DNA of 64,000 nt, from positions 310,001-374,000 of the forward strand of contig NZ_JACVOU010000001.1 in assembly GCF_018882205.1 (NCBI RefSeq). Direction: 5' to 3'. This stretch comes from Polynucleobacter bastaniensis. GTDB lineage: Bacteria > Pseudomonadota > Gammaproteobacteria > Burkholderiales > Burkholderiaceae. Shown here one piece after another: positions 9,647 to 21,085 of the stretch. Position numbers and translations under genes: made by a program. Below the pieces are notes generated by a model. The model was given only the letters and a program-made list of their open reading frames with translations. It was not told where the DNA came from and ran no database searches. The stretch's first letter is position 1, and every line of letters starts with the position of its first letter.

Positions 9647-10270
9647 GTGGCACGTTACTTAGGGCCTAAGGCCAAATTAGCACGTCGGGAAGGTACCGAC
9701 TTATTTTTAAAGAGCGCACGTCGCGCCCTGTCAGACAAGTGCAAGTTAGATACGAAGCCTGGTCAACATGGCCGTACATCTGGCTCAAGAACATCTGACT
9801 ACGGTAATCAATTGCGTGAAAAGCAAAAGGTTAAGCGTATGTACGGAATTTTAGAGCGTCAGTTCCGTCGTTATTTCGCTGAAGCTGAACGTCGTAAGGG
9901 CAATACTGGTTCAACATTGCTTCAGTTGCTGGAATCACGTCTTGATAACGTTGTTTATCGTATGGGCTTTGGTTCTACTCGTGCTGAAGCGCGTCAATTG
10001 GTTTCCCACTGTGCAATTTTGCTCAATGGTAGCCCAGTAAATATTCCATCTATTCAGGTTAAACCTGGTGATGTAGTTGCGATTCGTGAAAAAGCGAAGA
10101 AGCAAACACGTATTACAGAATCACTCAATTTAGTTCAGCAGATAGCGGCAGTTGGCTGGGTATCAGTCGATGCAGCGAAGCTGGAGGGAACATTTAAGCA
10201 GGTGCCTGACCGTGAAGACATTAGCGGCGAAATTAATGAAAGTTTGATCGTCGAATTGTATTCACGCTAA
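9647..10270 (+). CDS. rpsD: 30S ribosomal protein S4
   Basis: A 207-residue S4 starting at GTG 9647 after GAAAGGAAAGC, giving [19 protein letters not shown], the family N terminus. The open frame extends upstream to 9599, but that part is non-conserved leader. The S4 RNA-binding domain is at about residues 97-160 ([14 protein letters not shown]...). S4 nucleates 30S body assembly and in E. coli regulates the alpha operon. Confidence 0.97.
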   Translation: MARYLGPKAKLARREGTDLFLKSARRALSDKCKLDTKPGQHGRTSGSRTSDYGNQLREKQKVKRMYGILERQFRRYFAEAERRKGNTGSTLLQLLESRLDNVVYRMGFGSTRAEARQLVSHCAILLNGSPVNIPSIQVKPGDVVAIREKAKKQTRITESLNLVQQIAAVGWVSVDAAKLEGTFKQVPDREDISGEINESLIVELYSR

Positions 10271-10292
10271 TTAGGCACTCTCAAGGAAAAAT

Positions 10293-11273
10293 ATGCAAAC
10301 AAATTTGCTCAAGCCAAAAATTATTTCTGTTGAAGCCCTTACTGCCAACCAAGCTAAGGTTGTTATGGAGCCGTTCGAGCGTGGTTATGGCCACACACTC
10401 GGTAATGCATTACGTCGTGTTTTGTTGTCCTCAATGGTTGGTTATGCACCAACTGAAGTAGCAATTGCTGGTGTTGTTCATGAATACTCCACATTAGATG
10501 GCGTTCAAGAGGATGTAGTTAACCTTTTGTTGAACCTCAAAGGTATCGTATTTAAGTTGCAGTCACGTGATGAAGTTACCATCAATTTGCGTAAAGAAGG
10601 CCCAGGCGTTGTTACTGCAAAAGATATCGACTTGCCACATGATGTAGAAATCATTAATCCTGATCACGTTATCGCTCACTTGTCAGCTGGTGGCAAGTTG
10701 GATATGCAGATCAAGGTTGAAAAAGGCCGTGGTTATGTACCAGGTAATATGCGTCAATACCATGACGAAACTACCAAGATCATTGGTCGTATCGTGTTGG
10801 ATGCCTCATTTAGCCCAGTAAGCCGTGTTAGCTATGCTGTTGAATCTGCCCGTGTTGAGCAACGTACCGACCTCGATCGTCTCGTAATGACTATCGAAAC
10901 AAACGGTGTGTTATCTCCTGAGGAGGCAATTCGTCAAGCAGCTACCATTTTGGTTGATCAGTTAGTTGTATTCGCGGCCCTCGAAAGCAGCGAAGTTTCT
11001 GGTGATCTCGCGCCAAGCCGCTCTTCAATGGTTGATCCAATGTTGATGCGTCCGGTTGATGATCTCGAACTCACAGTGCGCTCTGCAAACTGCTTGAAGG
11101 CTGAGAACATTTACTACATCGGCGACTTGATTCAACGTACAGAGAATGAATTGTTGAAGACGCCTAATTTAGGTCGTAAGTCTTTGAACGAAATCAAAGA
11201 TGTATTGGCGGCTCGTGGCTTAAGTCTTGGCATGAAACTCGAAAGCTGGCCTCCAGCTAACCTCGAGAAATAA
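10293..11273 (+). CDS. rpoA: RNA polymerase alpha subunit
   Basis: A 326-residue alpha subunit. The N-terminal assembly domain (about 1-235) has [20 protein letters not shown], used for dimerisation and beta/beta' docking. The C-terminal domain (about 250-315) has [20 protein letters not shown] and [16 protein letters not shown], the helices that touch UP elements and activators. It lies between rpsD and rplQ. Confidence 0.98.
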   Translation: MQTNLLKPKIISVEALTANQAKVVMEPFERGYGHTLGNALRRVLLSSMVGYAPTEVAIAGVVHEYSTLDGVQEDVVNLLLNLKGIVFKLQSRDEVTINLRKEGPGVVTAKDIDLPHDVEIINPDHVIAHLSAGGKLDMQIKVEKGRGYVPGNMRQYHDETTKIIGRIVLDASFSPVSRVSYAVESARVEQRTDLDRLVMTIETNGVLSPEEAIRQAATILVDQLVVFAALESSEVSGDLAPSRSSMVDPMLMRPVDDLELTVRSANCLKAENIYYIGDLIQRTENELLKTPNLGRKSLNEIKDVLAARGLSLGMKLESWPPANLEK

Positions 11274-11289
11274 TTAGAAAGGAAGCATC

Positions 11290-11682
11290 ATGCGTCACGG
11301 AAACGGCTTACGCAAACTAAATAGAACATCATCACATCGCCTGGCGATGCTGCGCAACATGTCCAATTCTCTTTTGGAGCACGAAGTGATTAAAACCACT
11401 TTGCCAAAAGCAAAAGAATTGCGCATGGTTGTTGAGCCTTTGATTACCTTGGGTAAAAAAGATAACTTAGCAAACCGTCGCTTAGCATTCAATCGCACAC
11501 GCGATCGCGATATCGTGACCAAACTCTTCACAGAGCTCGGCCCACGTTATGCAACTCGTCCAGGTGGCTACCTTCGTATTTTGAAGTTTGGCTTCCGTCA
11601 TGGTGACAATGCGCCAATGGCCTTGGTCGAACTGCTTGATCGCCCAGAGCTAGATGAAACAGCAGTAGTGCAGGAGGCTTAA
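11290..11682 (+). CDS. rplQ: 50S ribosomal protein L17
   Basis: A 130-residue L17 starting [20 protein letters not shown], with [20 protein letters not shown] near the end. It is the last gene of the alpha operon, and a strong intrinsic terminator follows the stop by 16 bases. Confidence 0.98.
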   Translation: MRHGNGLRKLNRTSSHRLAMLRNMSNSLLEHEVIKTTLPKAKELRMVVEPLITLGKKDNLANRRLAFNRTRDRDIVTKLFTELGPRYATRPGGYLRILKFGFRHGDNAPMALVELLDRPELDETAVVQEA

Positions 11683-11698
11683 GTCTCTGAGCAAAATT

Positions 11699-11726
11699 AA
11701 AAGCCAGGCTCCGGTCTGGCTTTTTT
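11699..11726 (+). terminator. Intrinsic terminator of the alpha operon
   Basis: AAAAGCCAG and CTGGCTTTT form a 9-bp stem around an 8-base loop and run into a six-T tract. This closes the ribosomal protein region. Confidence 0.9.
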
Positions 11727-11750
11727 CATTTATGCAATTATAAATACGTC

Positions 11751-12083
11751 ATGACCCCTGATAAATCTACTGAGTTACTGATAGTTGTCACTACATTTGC
11801 ATCACTAGAGGATGCAAAGAAAATGGCTCATGAGTTGATTAATGGTCGGCTCGCTGCCTGCGTACAAATTCAAGAGGGTGTGCATTCCATCTATCGGTGG
11901 GATGGGAAGATTTGCGAGGGAGAGGAAGTTCTACTGTCAGCAAAAACAACTGCAGATAAATGGACGGATATTTCTAGTTTCATAAAAAGTCATCACCCTT
12001 ATGATTTGCCCGAGGTGATTGCGTATGCCCCTAAAAATTATGAGGTGCATTATGGCAAATGGGTAGAGGCCGAGGTAAAGTAG
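11751..12083 (+). CDS. cutA: Divalent-cation tolerance protein CutA
   Basis: A 110-residue CutA1-family protein, a small ferredoxin-like trimer. Family landmarks are ELINGRLAACVQIQEGVHSIYRWDGKI and HPYDLPEVIAYAP. In E. coli the gene was linked to copper tolerance, but its biochemical role is unsettled. It is followed after 4 bases by dsbD, a pairing also known from E. coli, and probably cotranscribed. No strong ribosome site is visible before the ATG. Confidence 0.93.
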   Translation: MTPDKSTELLIVVTTFASLEDAKKMAHELINGRLAACVQIQEGVHSIYRWDGKICEGEEVLLSAKTTADKWTDISSFIKSHHPYDLPEVIAYAPKNYEVHYGKWVEAEVK

Positions 12084-12087
12084 CTCT

Positions 12088-13761
12088 ATGAGATTCCTTG
12101 GTAAATTTATTTCTCTAGTTGCAGCATTGCTTGTAGTTATTAGTAATGTATTTGCAGCGCCGGAATTCCTCCCGCCTGAGCAAGCATTTCAGGCTGAAGC
12201 AACATGGGTGGTAAATACGAATGACATTGAGCTGGAAATTTTTCCGGCCAAGGGTTATTACATCTATCAAGAATCCCTGCATCTCAAGATGGGTTCCGAG
12301 CCCAATAAATTAGGGCTTGTAAGGGCATCGCTCCCTACTGGGATTGAAAAGTATGACGAAACTTTTCAAAAGAAAATGCAAGTTTACAAACAGGCAATTA
12401 TTATTACCTTAGATAAAAAAGCTGAAATAGGAAAGCCTCTCTACCTGGAGTTGGAATTACAAGGATGCGCTGAAGCTGGGATTTGTTATCCGCCAATGAC
12501 CCTGAAATTTTTACTTTCAGGCCCCGGAGTAAAAGCTAGGCCGATACCTGAAGTATTAGATGGGGTTGAGGCAAGCAAGGATTCAAAAACAGCATTGAGC
12601 TTGATGGACGTTTGGCGTGAGCGTGATGATGTGAATGTCATTAGTCGTTTTTTAGAGAGCACGCCCACTGCATATTTATTCTTGGCATTCTTCATTTTAG
12701 GCCTGGCATTAGCTTTTACGCCTTGCGTTCTTCCAATGTTGCCAATCTTGTCGAGCATCGTGTTTGGAGCGCAGGGCAAGCAATCCATTACTAAGGGTCG
12801 TGCAAGTCTATTAGCGACCGCCTATGTACTTGGAATGGCTTGTGTCTATGCATCAGCGGGGGTCTTGATGGCTGCCTTAGGCGGCAGCGTTCAGAGAGCC
12901 TTGCAAAGCCCTATAGCGCTGATTGGGTTTGCATTACTGCTATTGGCTTTATCAGGGAGTCTATTTGGCCTATACGAGCTCAGAATGCCCCAATCATGGC
13001 AGCAAAAAATAGATCAATTAGCAGGTCGTCATAAGGGGGGCAGCTTTGCGGGTGCCTTTGCTTTGGGCGGAATCTCCACATTAGTCGCAAGCCCTTGCAT
13101 TACAGCTCCGTTGGCTGGAGTCCTCGCATTTATTGCTCAAACAGGTTCAATGACTCTGGGGGCAGGACTTCTTTTTGTCATGGCTTTAGGTATGGGATTA
13201 CCACTCCTGTTTATTGCCATTGAGGCTCGCATCTTGATTCCATCGACCGGTATTTGGATGATTTGGTTGCAAAGAACATTAGGTGTTTTATTGGTTGCAA
13301 CCGCAGCCTGGATTACTTCCCCCTTATTGCAAAGTAGCAGTGGTGATGCGGGCAAGACGATTGCCAATGGTCAGCGCCAACACCAGATTGGAAAAGCTAG
13401 TTTTGCGGTGATTGATTCTAGTGCGCAGTTAGATCAATTTTTAATCCAAGCAAAAGAACAAAAGAAACTAGTACTTTTGGATTTTTATGCAGACTGGTGC
13501 ATCTCTTGTAAGGAGATGGAAGTCAACACGTTTGCTAATCCTGAAGTAAATCAAGAGTTACAGAAATTTATTTTGATACAAGCGGATGTAACAAAGAATA
13601 GTCCTGAGCATCAGGCTTTATTAAAACGCTTTGGATTATTTGGCCCACCTGGAATTTTGATCTTTAATTTCAATTCAGAAGAGTTAAAGGATCAACGGGT
13701 AATTGGTTATATGCCGCCACAACGTTTTATCGAGCGCTTGAAAAAAGCCTTGGCAAATTGA
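12088..13761 (+). CDS. dsbD: Thiol:disulfide interchange protein DsbD
   Basis: A 557-residue inner-membrane protein that carries electrons from cytoplasmic thioredoxin to periplasmic thiol proteins. A signal peptide covers residues 1-23 (cut near VFA-AP). The N-terminal periplasmic domain has the redox pair Cys127 and Cys133 in GCAEAGICYPP. The central membrane domain has eight or so hydrophobic segments with the paired cysteines Cys213 (FTPCVLPMLP) and Cys337 (VASPCITAPL). The C-terminal thioredoxin-like domain has the CISC active site at 471-474. All six redox cysteines are present, so it looks functional. It likely supports cytochrome c maturation. Confidence 0.95.
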   Translation: MRFLGKFISLVAALLVVISNVFAAPEFLPPEQAFQAEATWVVNTNDIELEIFPAKGYYIYQESLHLKMGSEPNKLGLVRASLPTGIEKYDETFQKKMQVYKQAIIITLDKKAEIGKPLYLELELQGCAEAGICYPPMTLKFLLSGPGVKARPIPEVLDGVEASKDSKTALSLMDVWRERDDVNVISRFLESTPTAYLFLAFFILGLALAFTPCVLPMLPILSSIVFGAQGKQSITKGRASLLATAYVLGMACVYASAGVLMAALGGSVQRALQSPIALIGFALLLLALSGSLFGLYELRMPQSWQQKIDQLAGRHKGGSFAGAFALGGISTLVASPCITAPLAGVLAFIAQTGSMTLGAGLLFVMALGMGLPLLFIAIEARILIPSTGIWMIWLQRTLGVLLVATAAWITSPLLQSSSGDAGKTIANGQRQHQIGKASFAVIDSSAQLDQFLIQAKEQKKLVLLDFYADWCISCKEMEVNTFANPEVNQELQKFILIQADVTKNSPEHQALLKRFGLFGPPGILIFNFNSEELKDQRVIGYMPPQRFIERLKKALAN

Positions 13762-13773
13762 GCTGCTTGAAAG

Positions 13774-13796
13774 TTAGATGGGTTGTATCCATCTAA
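13774..13796 (+). terminator. Hairpin between convergent dsbD and hemB
   Basis: TTAGATGG and CCATCTAA form a perfect 8-bp stem around a 7-base loop in the 51-base gap between two convergent genes. There is no clear T run on either side, so it is a weak bidirectional terminator candidate. Confidence 0.4.
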
Positions 13797-13812
13797 GTTC
13801 TTGAACTACTAA

Positions 13813-15481
<1,669 letters not shown>

Positions 15482-15595
15482 GTCCAGAAGCTATTGTAAA
15501 ATCACGCAAAATCAATAAATATCTCATAATGCTGGGTGAAAGTTGTAAAAAGAAGGGCCCAAACATTTTTAAGAATTTTTGCCAAGGTAAACATA

Positions 15596-16321
15596 ATGCG
15601 TCAAACCCCTCAAATCTCCAAATTAACTAGCTTACGTGCTGGCTTTGCAGTTCTGTCTATTTTCGCTCTTAGCGGGCTTGCGCCCCAAGCTCTTGCCGCT
15701 GATCCAGCACCTATGGCCCCAGCTGCAGAGGCCAAGGCTGCTGCTCCAGCTAAGCCAAAATTGGATGTCGCTGCTGGTGAAGCACTCTATAACGCTGGAG
15801 ATGCAACTCGCGGAGTTGTAGCCTGTATTACATGCCATGGTCCCAAGGGTCAGAGTGCTGTAGCTACTTGGCCCAAGTTATCTGCTCAACATGCCGCATA
15901 CACAGCAAAACAGTTGAAGAACTTTAAAGAAGGCGCTAGGGTCAATGCCATCATGATGGGCATGTCTATGCCTTTAAATGAGCAGGATATGATCAATATC
16001 GGCACTTTCCTGTCTCAGCAGGCTCCATCTCAGGGCGTTGCCCAAAACAAAGATGCTCTTACATTAGGTAAGAGTATTTATGGTGGCGGTATTGCATCGA
16101 AGGGTGTTCCAGCCTGCGCTGGCTGCCATAGCCCTAATGGTGCAGGCATCCCTGCGCAATATCCACGTCAAGGTGGGCAGTGGGCTGAATATTCCTACAA
16201 CCAGTTAGTTAATTTCCGTGAAGGTACTCGTAAAAATAGTACTCAGATGACATCAATTGCTACGAAACTTTCTGATCAAGAGATGAAAGCTGTTTCTGAT
16301 TACATGGCAGGTTTGCATTAA
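15596..16321 (+). CDS. Dihaem cytochrome c (cytochrome c4 type)
   Basis: A 241-residue secreted protein with a signal peptide (residues 1-34, ending APQALA) and an Ala/Pro-rich linker. Two cytochrome c domains follow, each with one haem site: CITCH at 77-81 and CAGCH at 174-178. Methionine ligands are plausible in the MSMP and MTSI regions. Such proteins shuttle electrons between bc1 complex and terminal oxidases in the periplasm. I chose the ATG at 15596 because it precedes the signal peptide and follows AAGG. The frame is open to a GTG at 15536. Confidence 0.93.
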   Translation: MRQTPQISKLTSLRAGFAVLSIFALSGLAPQALAADPAPMAPAAEAKAAAPAKPKLDVAAGEALYNAGDATRGVVACITCHGPKGQSAVATWPKLSAQHAAYTAKQLKNFKEGARVNAIMMGMSMPLNEQDMINIGTFLSQQAPSQGVAQNKDALTLGKSIYGGGIASKGVPACAGCHSPNGAGIPAQYPRQGGQWAEYSYNQLVNFREGTRKNSTQMTSIATKLSDQEMKAVSDYMAGLH

Positions 16322-16340
16322 TTCTTGCTGAAGTACAAAC

Positions 16341-16370
16341 AAAAACCCCGCTGATATAGCGGGGTTTTTT
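16341..16370 (+). terminator. Bidirectional intrinsic terminator between cytochrome c and lysA
   Basis: AAAAACCCCGCT and AGCGGGGTTTTTT form a GC-rich stem with a short loop and T tracts in both directions. It serves the cytochrome gene on the plus strand and lysA on the minus strand. Confidence 0.9.
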
Positions 16371-16405
16371 ATTACTTAGAATTTACCAAGAGAAATGAAT
16401 TAAAT

Positions 16406-17704
16406 TTAATCTGGCAAGGTGGCTTCACCAGCAAAGAGATCGGCAATGTTTTCTCGTTTACGAATGACAAATACATTCTTACCGTCAACCATGATCTCTG
16501 CAGGTTTTGGTCTGGTGTTGTAATTAGATGCCATCACAAAGCCATAGGCGCCGGCAGATAGAATGGCTAACAGATCGCCTTCTTCAACCGCAAGCTGACG
16601 ATCTTTTCCAAGCCAATCACCAGATTCACATACGGGCCCGACGACGTCATAAGTCGAACTTGCAACTTGCTTAGTTTGTACTGGAACGATCCCGTGATAA
16701 GCCTCATAGAGCGCTGGTCGCATCAACTCTGTCATTGCTGCATCCACAATACAAAAGTTTTTCTCAGCTCCAGGCTTGAGGTATTCCACTTGGGTCAAGA
16801 GCACGCCAGCATTACCTACTAAGGATCTACCAGGCTCTAAGACTATATCGAGATGCCCAAAGCCACGTTCAGCAACACGATTTAGTAGGGTGTTAGTGAA
16901 CTCAGTAATATCAGGCGGATTGTCGTCGCCATAAGAAATACCAAGACCTCCTCCTAAATCAAGGTGGTGGATTTCAATACCTTCTTTTTTCAATTGAGTC
17001 ACTAGCTCGAGCACTTTATCGAGCGCATCAAGATAGGGCGCCGTGCTGGTGATTTGTGAGCCAATATGGCAATCAATACCAACCACATCAATTTGTGACA
17101 GTAATGCAGCTTCACGATATGTTTTTAAAACCTCGTGATAGGCGATACCAAATTTATTGCCCTTTAATCCAGTAGAAATATAAGGATGCGTTTTCGCATC
17201 GACATCGGGATTCACGCGCAAAGAAACTGGGGCGCGGCAATTGAGCTTAGTGGCAACCCGATTAATTTGATGGAGCTCAGCAATCGATTCTACGTTGATG
17301 CACTTAACGCCAGCTTTTAAGGCCTGCGCAATTTCATGAGCAGATTTACCAACACCTGCAAACACTAAGCTTTTTGGATCTGCGCCAATAGCAAGAGCGC
17401 GCGCTAATTCACCGCCACTGACTAAGTCAAAGCCAGAGCCTAATTTTTTAAAGCAATCAATTACCGCTAAGTTGCTATTTGCCTTCATCGCATAGTGAAC
17501 GCGAGCTCGTCTTTTACCAGAGGAATCTACGCAAGCTTTGTCGTAGGCCTGATAAGCTTCAGTTAATGCTTTTTTGCTGTACACATAAAGTGGAGTACCA
17601 AATTCTTTTGCCAAATCTGACAAAGGGATCTCCTCTGCATACCAAGCACCATTTCGCTCTGTAAATCCAGCTAAGTCGGGGAGTGGAATCGCTTTACTTG
17701 TCAT
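16406..17704 (-). CDS. lysA: Diaminopimelate decarboxylase
   Basis: A 432-residue PLP enzyme that converts meso-diaminopimelate to lysine, the last step of lysine synthesis. It has the alanine-racemase-like barrel with the PLP lysine in VHYAMKANSN, then HIGSQI, the glycine-rich phosphate loop GGGLGISYG, and EPGRSLVGNAG. The C-terminal beta domain has the VVGPVCESGDWL substrate loop with its cysteine. Its start overlaps the lptM stop by 4 bases (ATGA), so the two are translationally linked. Confidence 0.96.
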   Translation of the reverse strand: MTSKAIPLPDLAGFTERNGAWYAEEIPLSDLAKEFGTPLYVYSKKALTEAYQAYDKACVDSSGKRRARVHYAMKANSNLAVIDCFKKLGSGFDLVSGGELARALAIGADPKSLVFAGVGKSAHEIAQALKAGVKCINVESIAELHQINRVATKLNCRAPVSLRVNPDVDAKTHPYISTGLKGNKFGIAYHEVLKTYREAALLSQIDVVGIDCHIGSQITSTAPYLDALDKVLELVTQLKKEGIEIHHLDLGGGLGISYGDDNPPDITEFTNTLLNRVAERGFGHLDIVLEPGRSLVGNAGVLLTQVEYLKPGAEKNFCIVDAAMTELMRPALYEAYHGIVPVQTKQVASSTYDVVGPVCESGDWLGKDRQLAVEEGDLLAILSAGAYGFVMASNYNTRPKPAEIMVDGKNVFVIRKRENIADLFAGEATLPD

Positions 17705-17892
17705 TGCTTGGCCGGTGATGGATTAGTTGTAACAGGGCTTTGGGGTGGATAGAGCTTGCCTTTAGGTTCTGGCTCAGCAGGAGGGCTAGGTGCTGGCGGC
17801 ATATTTGGCAAATATAAGGGCCCTCTAACCCCACATCCAACAAGGGATATTAGAAGGCTAATGCCAAGAGTTCTTTTAAGAATCGCTATCAT
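17701..17892 (-). CDS. lptM: Small lipoprotein, LptM (YifL) family
   Basis: A 63-residue lipoprotein precursor with a hydrophobic signal and lipobox LVGC, acylated cysteine at residue 20. The GCGVRGPLYLP start of the mature part is the family signature, followed by a proline-rich tail. In E. coli, LptM helps oxidative maturation of the LptD translocon at the outer membrane. The link to lysA by a 4-base overlap is conserved widely. Confidence 0.85.
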   Translation of the reverse strand: MIAILKRTLGISLLISLVGCGVRGPLYLPNMPPAPSPPAEPEPKGKLYPPQSPVTTNPSPAKQ

Positions 17893-17939
17893 GAATGTCT
17901 CTAAAACGAATGATTGAATATAGCATGCAGGACTCTAAT

Positions 17940-18323
17940 ATGAAGCCAAGCAATTTAACTGTAGAAACCATTGACGATAAGCAATTTCATCAGTTGGGTA
18001 GTAATTTATTGGAGTCGATAGAAGTAGCCCTAGAGGCTGCAGACGATACGCTAGACCTCGATCTGGATGTAGAGCGCCAGGGTGGAAACGTGATCAATAT
18101 TCGGTTCAGAGATCGCAGCGTAATAGTAGTCAACACCCAGCCCCCTTTGCATGAGATTTGGGTAGCGGCTAAATCTGGCGGTTATCACTACCGTTGGGCG
18201 GGTACTTTAGCCTCCCCACTATGGCTGGATACTAAAACTGGACGCGAAATACTAGGCGACTTATCCGAATTTGCCAGTGCTCAAGCTGGCCAGGCGATCA
18301 CTATTGGCCTGCTGCAGAAATAA
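17940..18323 (+). CDS. cyaY: Frataxin-like iron protein CyaY
   Basis: A 127-residue CyaY, which binds iron and modulates iron-sulfur cluster assembly through IscS. The acidic first helix contains ESIEVALEAADDTLDLDLD, and the beta sheet has VINIRFRDRSVIVVNTQPPLHEIWVAAKSGGYHY. I chose the ATG at 17940, which follows AGGA at a 7-base distance. In-frame starts at 17895 and 17925 would extend the protein beyond the family length. It is divergent from lptM-lysA. Confidence 0.9.
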   Translation: MKPSNLTVETIDDKQFHQLGSNLLESIEVALEAADDTLDLDLDVERQGGNVINIRFRDRSVIVVNTQPPLHEIWVAAKSGGYHYRWAGTLASPLWLDTKTGREILGDLSEFASAQAGQAITIGLLQK

Positions 18324-18335
18324 GCAAATCAGGAA

Positions 18336-19418
18336 TTAAGCTGCCCCGGTCGCTGTTAGGGTTTCGATAACCTGAGCATCGGGAACGCTTTTGATTTGGG
18401 CTTTACCAATCTTTTCTAAAACAACGTAGCGGATTTGTCCGCCCTCAGCCTTTTTATCTACTTGCATTAATTCCATATAACGCTGTGCGCCAAACTTGGG
18501 TGGTGCAATTGGCAGATTCATGGATTGAATGATTTGAGTGAGGCGCTTGGCCTCATCTTGAGTGATGAAGTTCAGGCGTCTTGAGAGGTCTGCTCCCATG
18601 ACCATACCGCAACCAACCGCTTCACCATGCAACCACTCACCATAGCCCATGCCCGCTTCGATTGCATGACCAAAAGTATGCCCGAAATTCAATGTGGCAC
18701 GAATACCACCCTCTCTTTCATCGGCTGATACTACGGCTGATTTAATTTCGCAAGAGCGCAGCACTGCATGTGCCATTGCTTCCGTATCGCAGGCTAGCAA
18801 TCCCTTTGCATTTGCTTCAATCCAGCTCAAGAACTCAGCATCTGCTATCGCACCATGCTTAACTACTTCAGCTAGGCCTGCGGACAGTTCGCGTGCAGGC
18901 AAGGTCTTTAAGGTATTCAGATCAGCAATCACTGCTACTGGCTGATGAAACGCCCCGATCATATTTTTTCCGAGCGGATGGTTAATACCCGTCTTGCCAC
19001 CAACAGAGGAGTCCACCTGGGCTAGCAAAGTTGTTGGGACTTGAATAAAGCGAATGCCGCGCATAAAGCTGGCAGCGGCAAAGCCAGTCATATCTCCAAT
19101 TACACCGCCACCTAAAGCCACCAACATAGTTTGACGATCAGCGCCAAACTTGAGGAGGTCATCAAAAATCAACTGAAGATTTTTCCAGTCTTTATAAGAT
19201 TCTCCGTCAGGTAAGACAATCGTTCTGACAGGCTTGCCTAGTTTCTCTAAAGTCTTAGTCAGACGTTCCGCATACAAGGGGGCAACAGTCGTATTGCTAA
19301 CAATATAAATCGATGTTGATTTTTCACAGGCGCTAAATAATTCTGCTTGATCGATTAAATCCGTACCAATATGAATGGGGTAGCTACGATTGCCTAGATC
19401 AACTTCTAATGTTTTCAT
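18336..19418 (-). CDS. aroB: 3-dehydroquinate synthase
   Basis: A 360-residue NAD- and zinc-dependent enzyme for the second step of the shikimate pathway. Landmarks are the NAD-binding [17 protein letters not shown], the [20 protein letters not shown] segment, and the metal-binding [11 protein letters not shown]. It follows aroK by 8 bases on the minus strand, and the two form the usual aroKB pair downstream of a pilus-type secretin gene. Confidence 0.96.
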   Translation of the reverse strand: MKTLEVDLGNRSYPIHIGTDLIDQAELFSACEKSTSIYIVSNTTVAPLYAERLTKTLEKLGKPVRTIVLPDGESYKDWKNLQLIFDDLLKFGADRQTMLVALGGGVIGDMTGFAAASFMRGIRFIQVPTTLLAQVDSSVGGKTGINHPLGKNMIGAFHQPVAVIADLNTLKTLPARELSAGLAEVVKHGAIADAEFLSWIEANAKGLLACDTEAMAHAVLRSCEIKSAVVSADEREGGIRATLNFGHTFGHAIEAGMGYGEWLHGEAVGCGMVMGADLSRRLNFITQDEAKRLTQIIQSMNLPIAPPKFGAQRYMELMQVDKKAEGGQIRYVVLEKIGKAQIKSVPDAQVIETLTATGAA

Positions 19419-19426
19419 GGATAAAT

Positions 19427-19951
19427 TTATGCGGAGAGTTCGAGTTGCATGATTAAAGTATTGACTAGCTGATTGACGCTGGGTTTTCCAGTCTCAATAA
19501 CATAGTCAGCGATTTCGCGATAAAGGGGATCGCGAATTGCGTACAGGTTTTCTAGAATCTTTTTTGCATCACCATTTTTAAGTAACGGCCTACTTTCACT
19601 GCCTTTAGTGCGATGCCACAGCTCCATGGGATTGGCGTGGAGATAAATTACCGCACCTCTTGTACCAAGTAGCTGACGATTCTCAGGCAGCAGTACAGCG
19701 CCGCCACCAGTTGCCAAAATGACATCATGTTCGGCCGTAATATCATTGATGGCTTGAGCCTCGCGCTTGCGAAACCCCTCTTCACCCTCCATTTCGAAGA
19801 TGACGGGAATCTTGACTCCACAACGATCTTCAATCACATGGTCAGCATCTAAAAAGCGGCGCCCTAATTTCTTGGCTAGCAATTTACCGACGGTCGACTT
19901 CCCAGCGCCCATGAGGCCAATTAGAAAGATGTTGTTGGATGAAGAGTTCAC
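19427..19951 (-). CDS. aroK: Shikimate kinase
   Basis: A 174-residue P-loop kinase. The Walker A motif is GLMGAGKST (12-20), the shikimate-binding DxD is DADHVIEDR (35-43), and GGGAVL and the lid arginine SRPLL are present. It phosphorylates shikimate at the 3-hydroxyl. It lies 12 bases after the secretin gene and directly before aroB. Confidence 0.95.
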   Translation of the reverse strand: MNSSSNNIFLIGLMGAGKSTVGKLLAKKLGRRFLDADHVIEDRCGVKIPVIFEMEGEEGFRKREAQAINDITAEHDVILATGGGAVLLPENRQLLGTRGAVIYLHANPMELWHRTKGSESRPLLKNGDAKKILENLYAIRDPLYREIADYVIETGKPSVNQLVNTLIMQLELSA

Positions 19952-19963
19952 CCTGTGATTTTA

Positions 19964-21085
19964 TTAGTGTTTGTCCAGCACGGTGGGGGTTAAGAAGACC
20001 AATAGTTCAGTTTTATCTGCCAATTTTGATTTGTGGCGAAATAAATGCCCTATTAAAGGAATATCGCCTAGGAGTGGAACCTTGATTTCGTCATCACGTT
20101 CAGTGGTTTGAAAGATGCCTCCAATAATGGCCGTTCCCCCATTTTCAACGGTGACCTCAGAGCTGAGATTTTTGGTATCAATCGCATAACCCTGTTCAGT
20201 TTTCATGCCAATGGTGTCTTTATTGATCCCCACCAACATGGAGATCTTTCCATCGGGATGAATCTTGGGTAAGACCTCGAGGCGTAAATTGGCTTTGCGA
20301 AACTGTAATTCGCTCCCGCTTTGAGAGCTGACTTGATAGGGTAGTTCAGTTCCCTGCTCAATCGTGGCCTTAACCTGATCGCCAGTCATGATGCGGGGGT
20401 TCGAGAGAATCTTGCCTTGTCCATCGGATTCAAGGGCCGAGAGCTCGATTTGCAATAGACGAGCCGCATTCTTAGAAACTAAGGTGGCAGCTAGTGTGGC
20501 TGGATTAAAGCCAGCTAGGCCGGTTCCTGCAAGATCAAGGTTTGCGCTTGCATTTTGGTCTGGGTGATTGCCAATGCCATTGGCTTGATATCCCAACTTG
20601 ACACCCAATTCTCGGGCAAAGCGCTGGTCAGCTTCGACAATGCGAGCCTCTATGAGGATCTGGCGTGGGCTATTAATATGATCGCCTCCAAAAGGTAGCG
20701 CGGCATCCTCCCGACGATATTTCTGAAAACTTTGAATTTCTGCGTGAGGACCAATCCAGTAAATATCGCTATTTCGTACCAAGCGTAACCCTCTGCTAGC
20801 CAGTATGGAATGGAGGGCATTTTGCCAAGGGGTGTCCTTGAGATCGACCGAGATTTTGCCCTCAATAGATTCGCTGAGGAGAAAATTGGTATTTCCCATT
20901 TTGGCTAAAACTTGCAAAAGTTTAGTTACTTCAATTTGGCTAAATTGAAGGCTAATGCGACTCTCTTTAAGCGTGCTAAGAGGGTCCGCTTCAGGGAGGT
21001 GTCCTTGGGCCGAATTGAGTAAAAAAATCAGTATCAAGGGGAGCAAGGTGGCGTGGGATTTCTGTAAGTTCTTCAATAGAGTCAC
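19964..21085 (-). CDS. Short secretin, PilQ/HofQ family
   Basis: A 373-residue outer-membrane secretin with a likely signal peptide (1-28). An STN/N0-like domain spans about 45-112 (ISLQFSQIEVTKLLQVLAK...). The secretin domain proper starts near residue 140 (RQILIEARIVEAD) and ends with VPLLGDIPLIGHLF and TELLVFLTPTVLD. Typical PilQ proteins are about 700 residues and carry AMIN and N1 domains. Both are missing here, so this is close in size to the HofQ/ComE secretins. The position before aroK-aroB is the classic pilQ position. I infer a type IV pilus or DNA-uptake role, with the exact function open. Confidence 0.8.
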   Translation of the reverse strand: MTLLKNLQKSHATLLPLILIFLLNSAQGHLPEADPLSTLKESRISLQFSQIEVTKLLQVLAKMGNTNFLLSESIEGKISVDLKDTPWQNALHSILASRGLRLVRNSDIYWIGPHAEIQSFQKYRREDAALPFGGDHINSPRQILIEARIVEADQRFARELGVKLGYQANGIGNHPDQNASANLDLAGTGLAGFNPATLAATLVSKNAARLLQIELSALESDGQGKILSNPRIMTGDQVKATIEQGTELPYQVSSQSGSELQFRKANLRLEVLPKIHPDGKISMLVGINKDTIGMKTEQGYAIDTKNLSSEVTVENGGTAIIGGIFQTTERDDEIKVPLLGDIPLIGHLFRHKSKLADKTELLVFLTPTVLDKH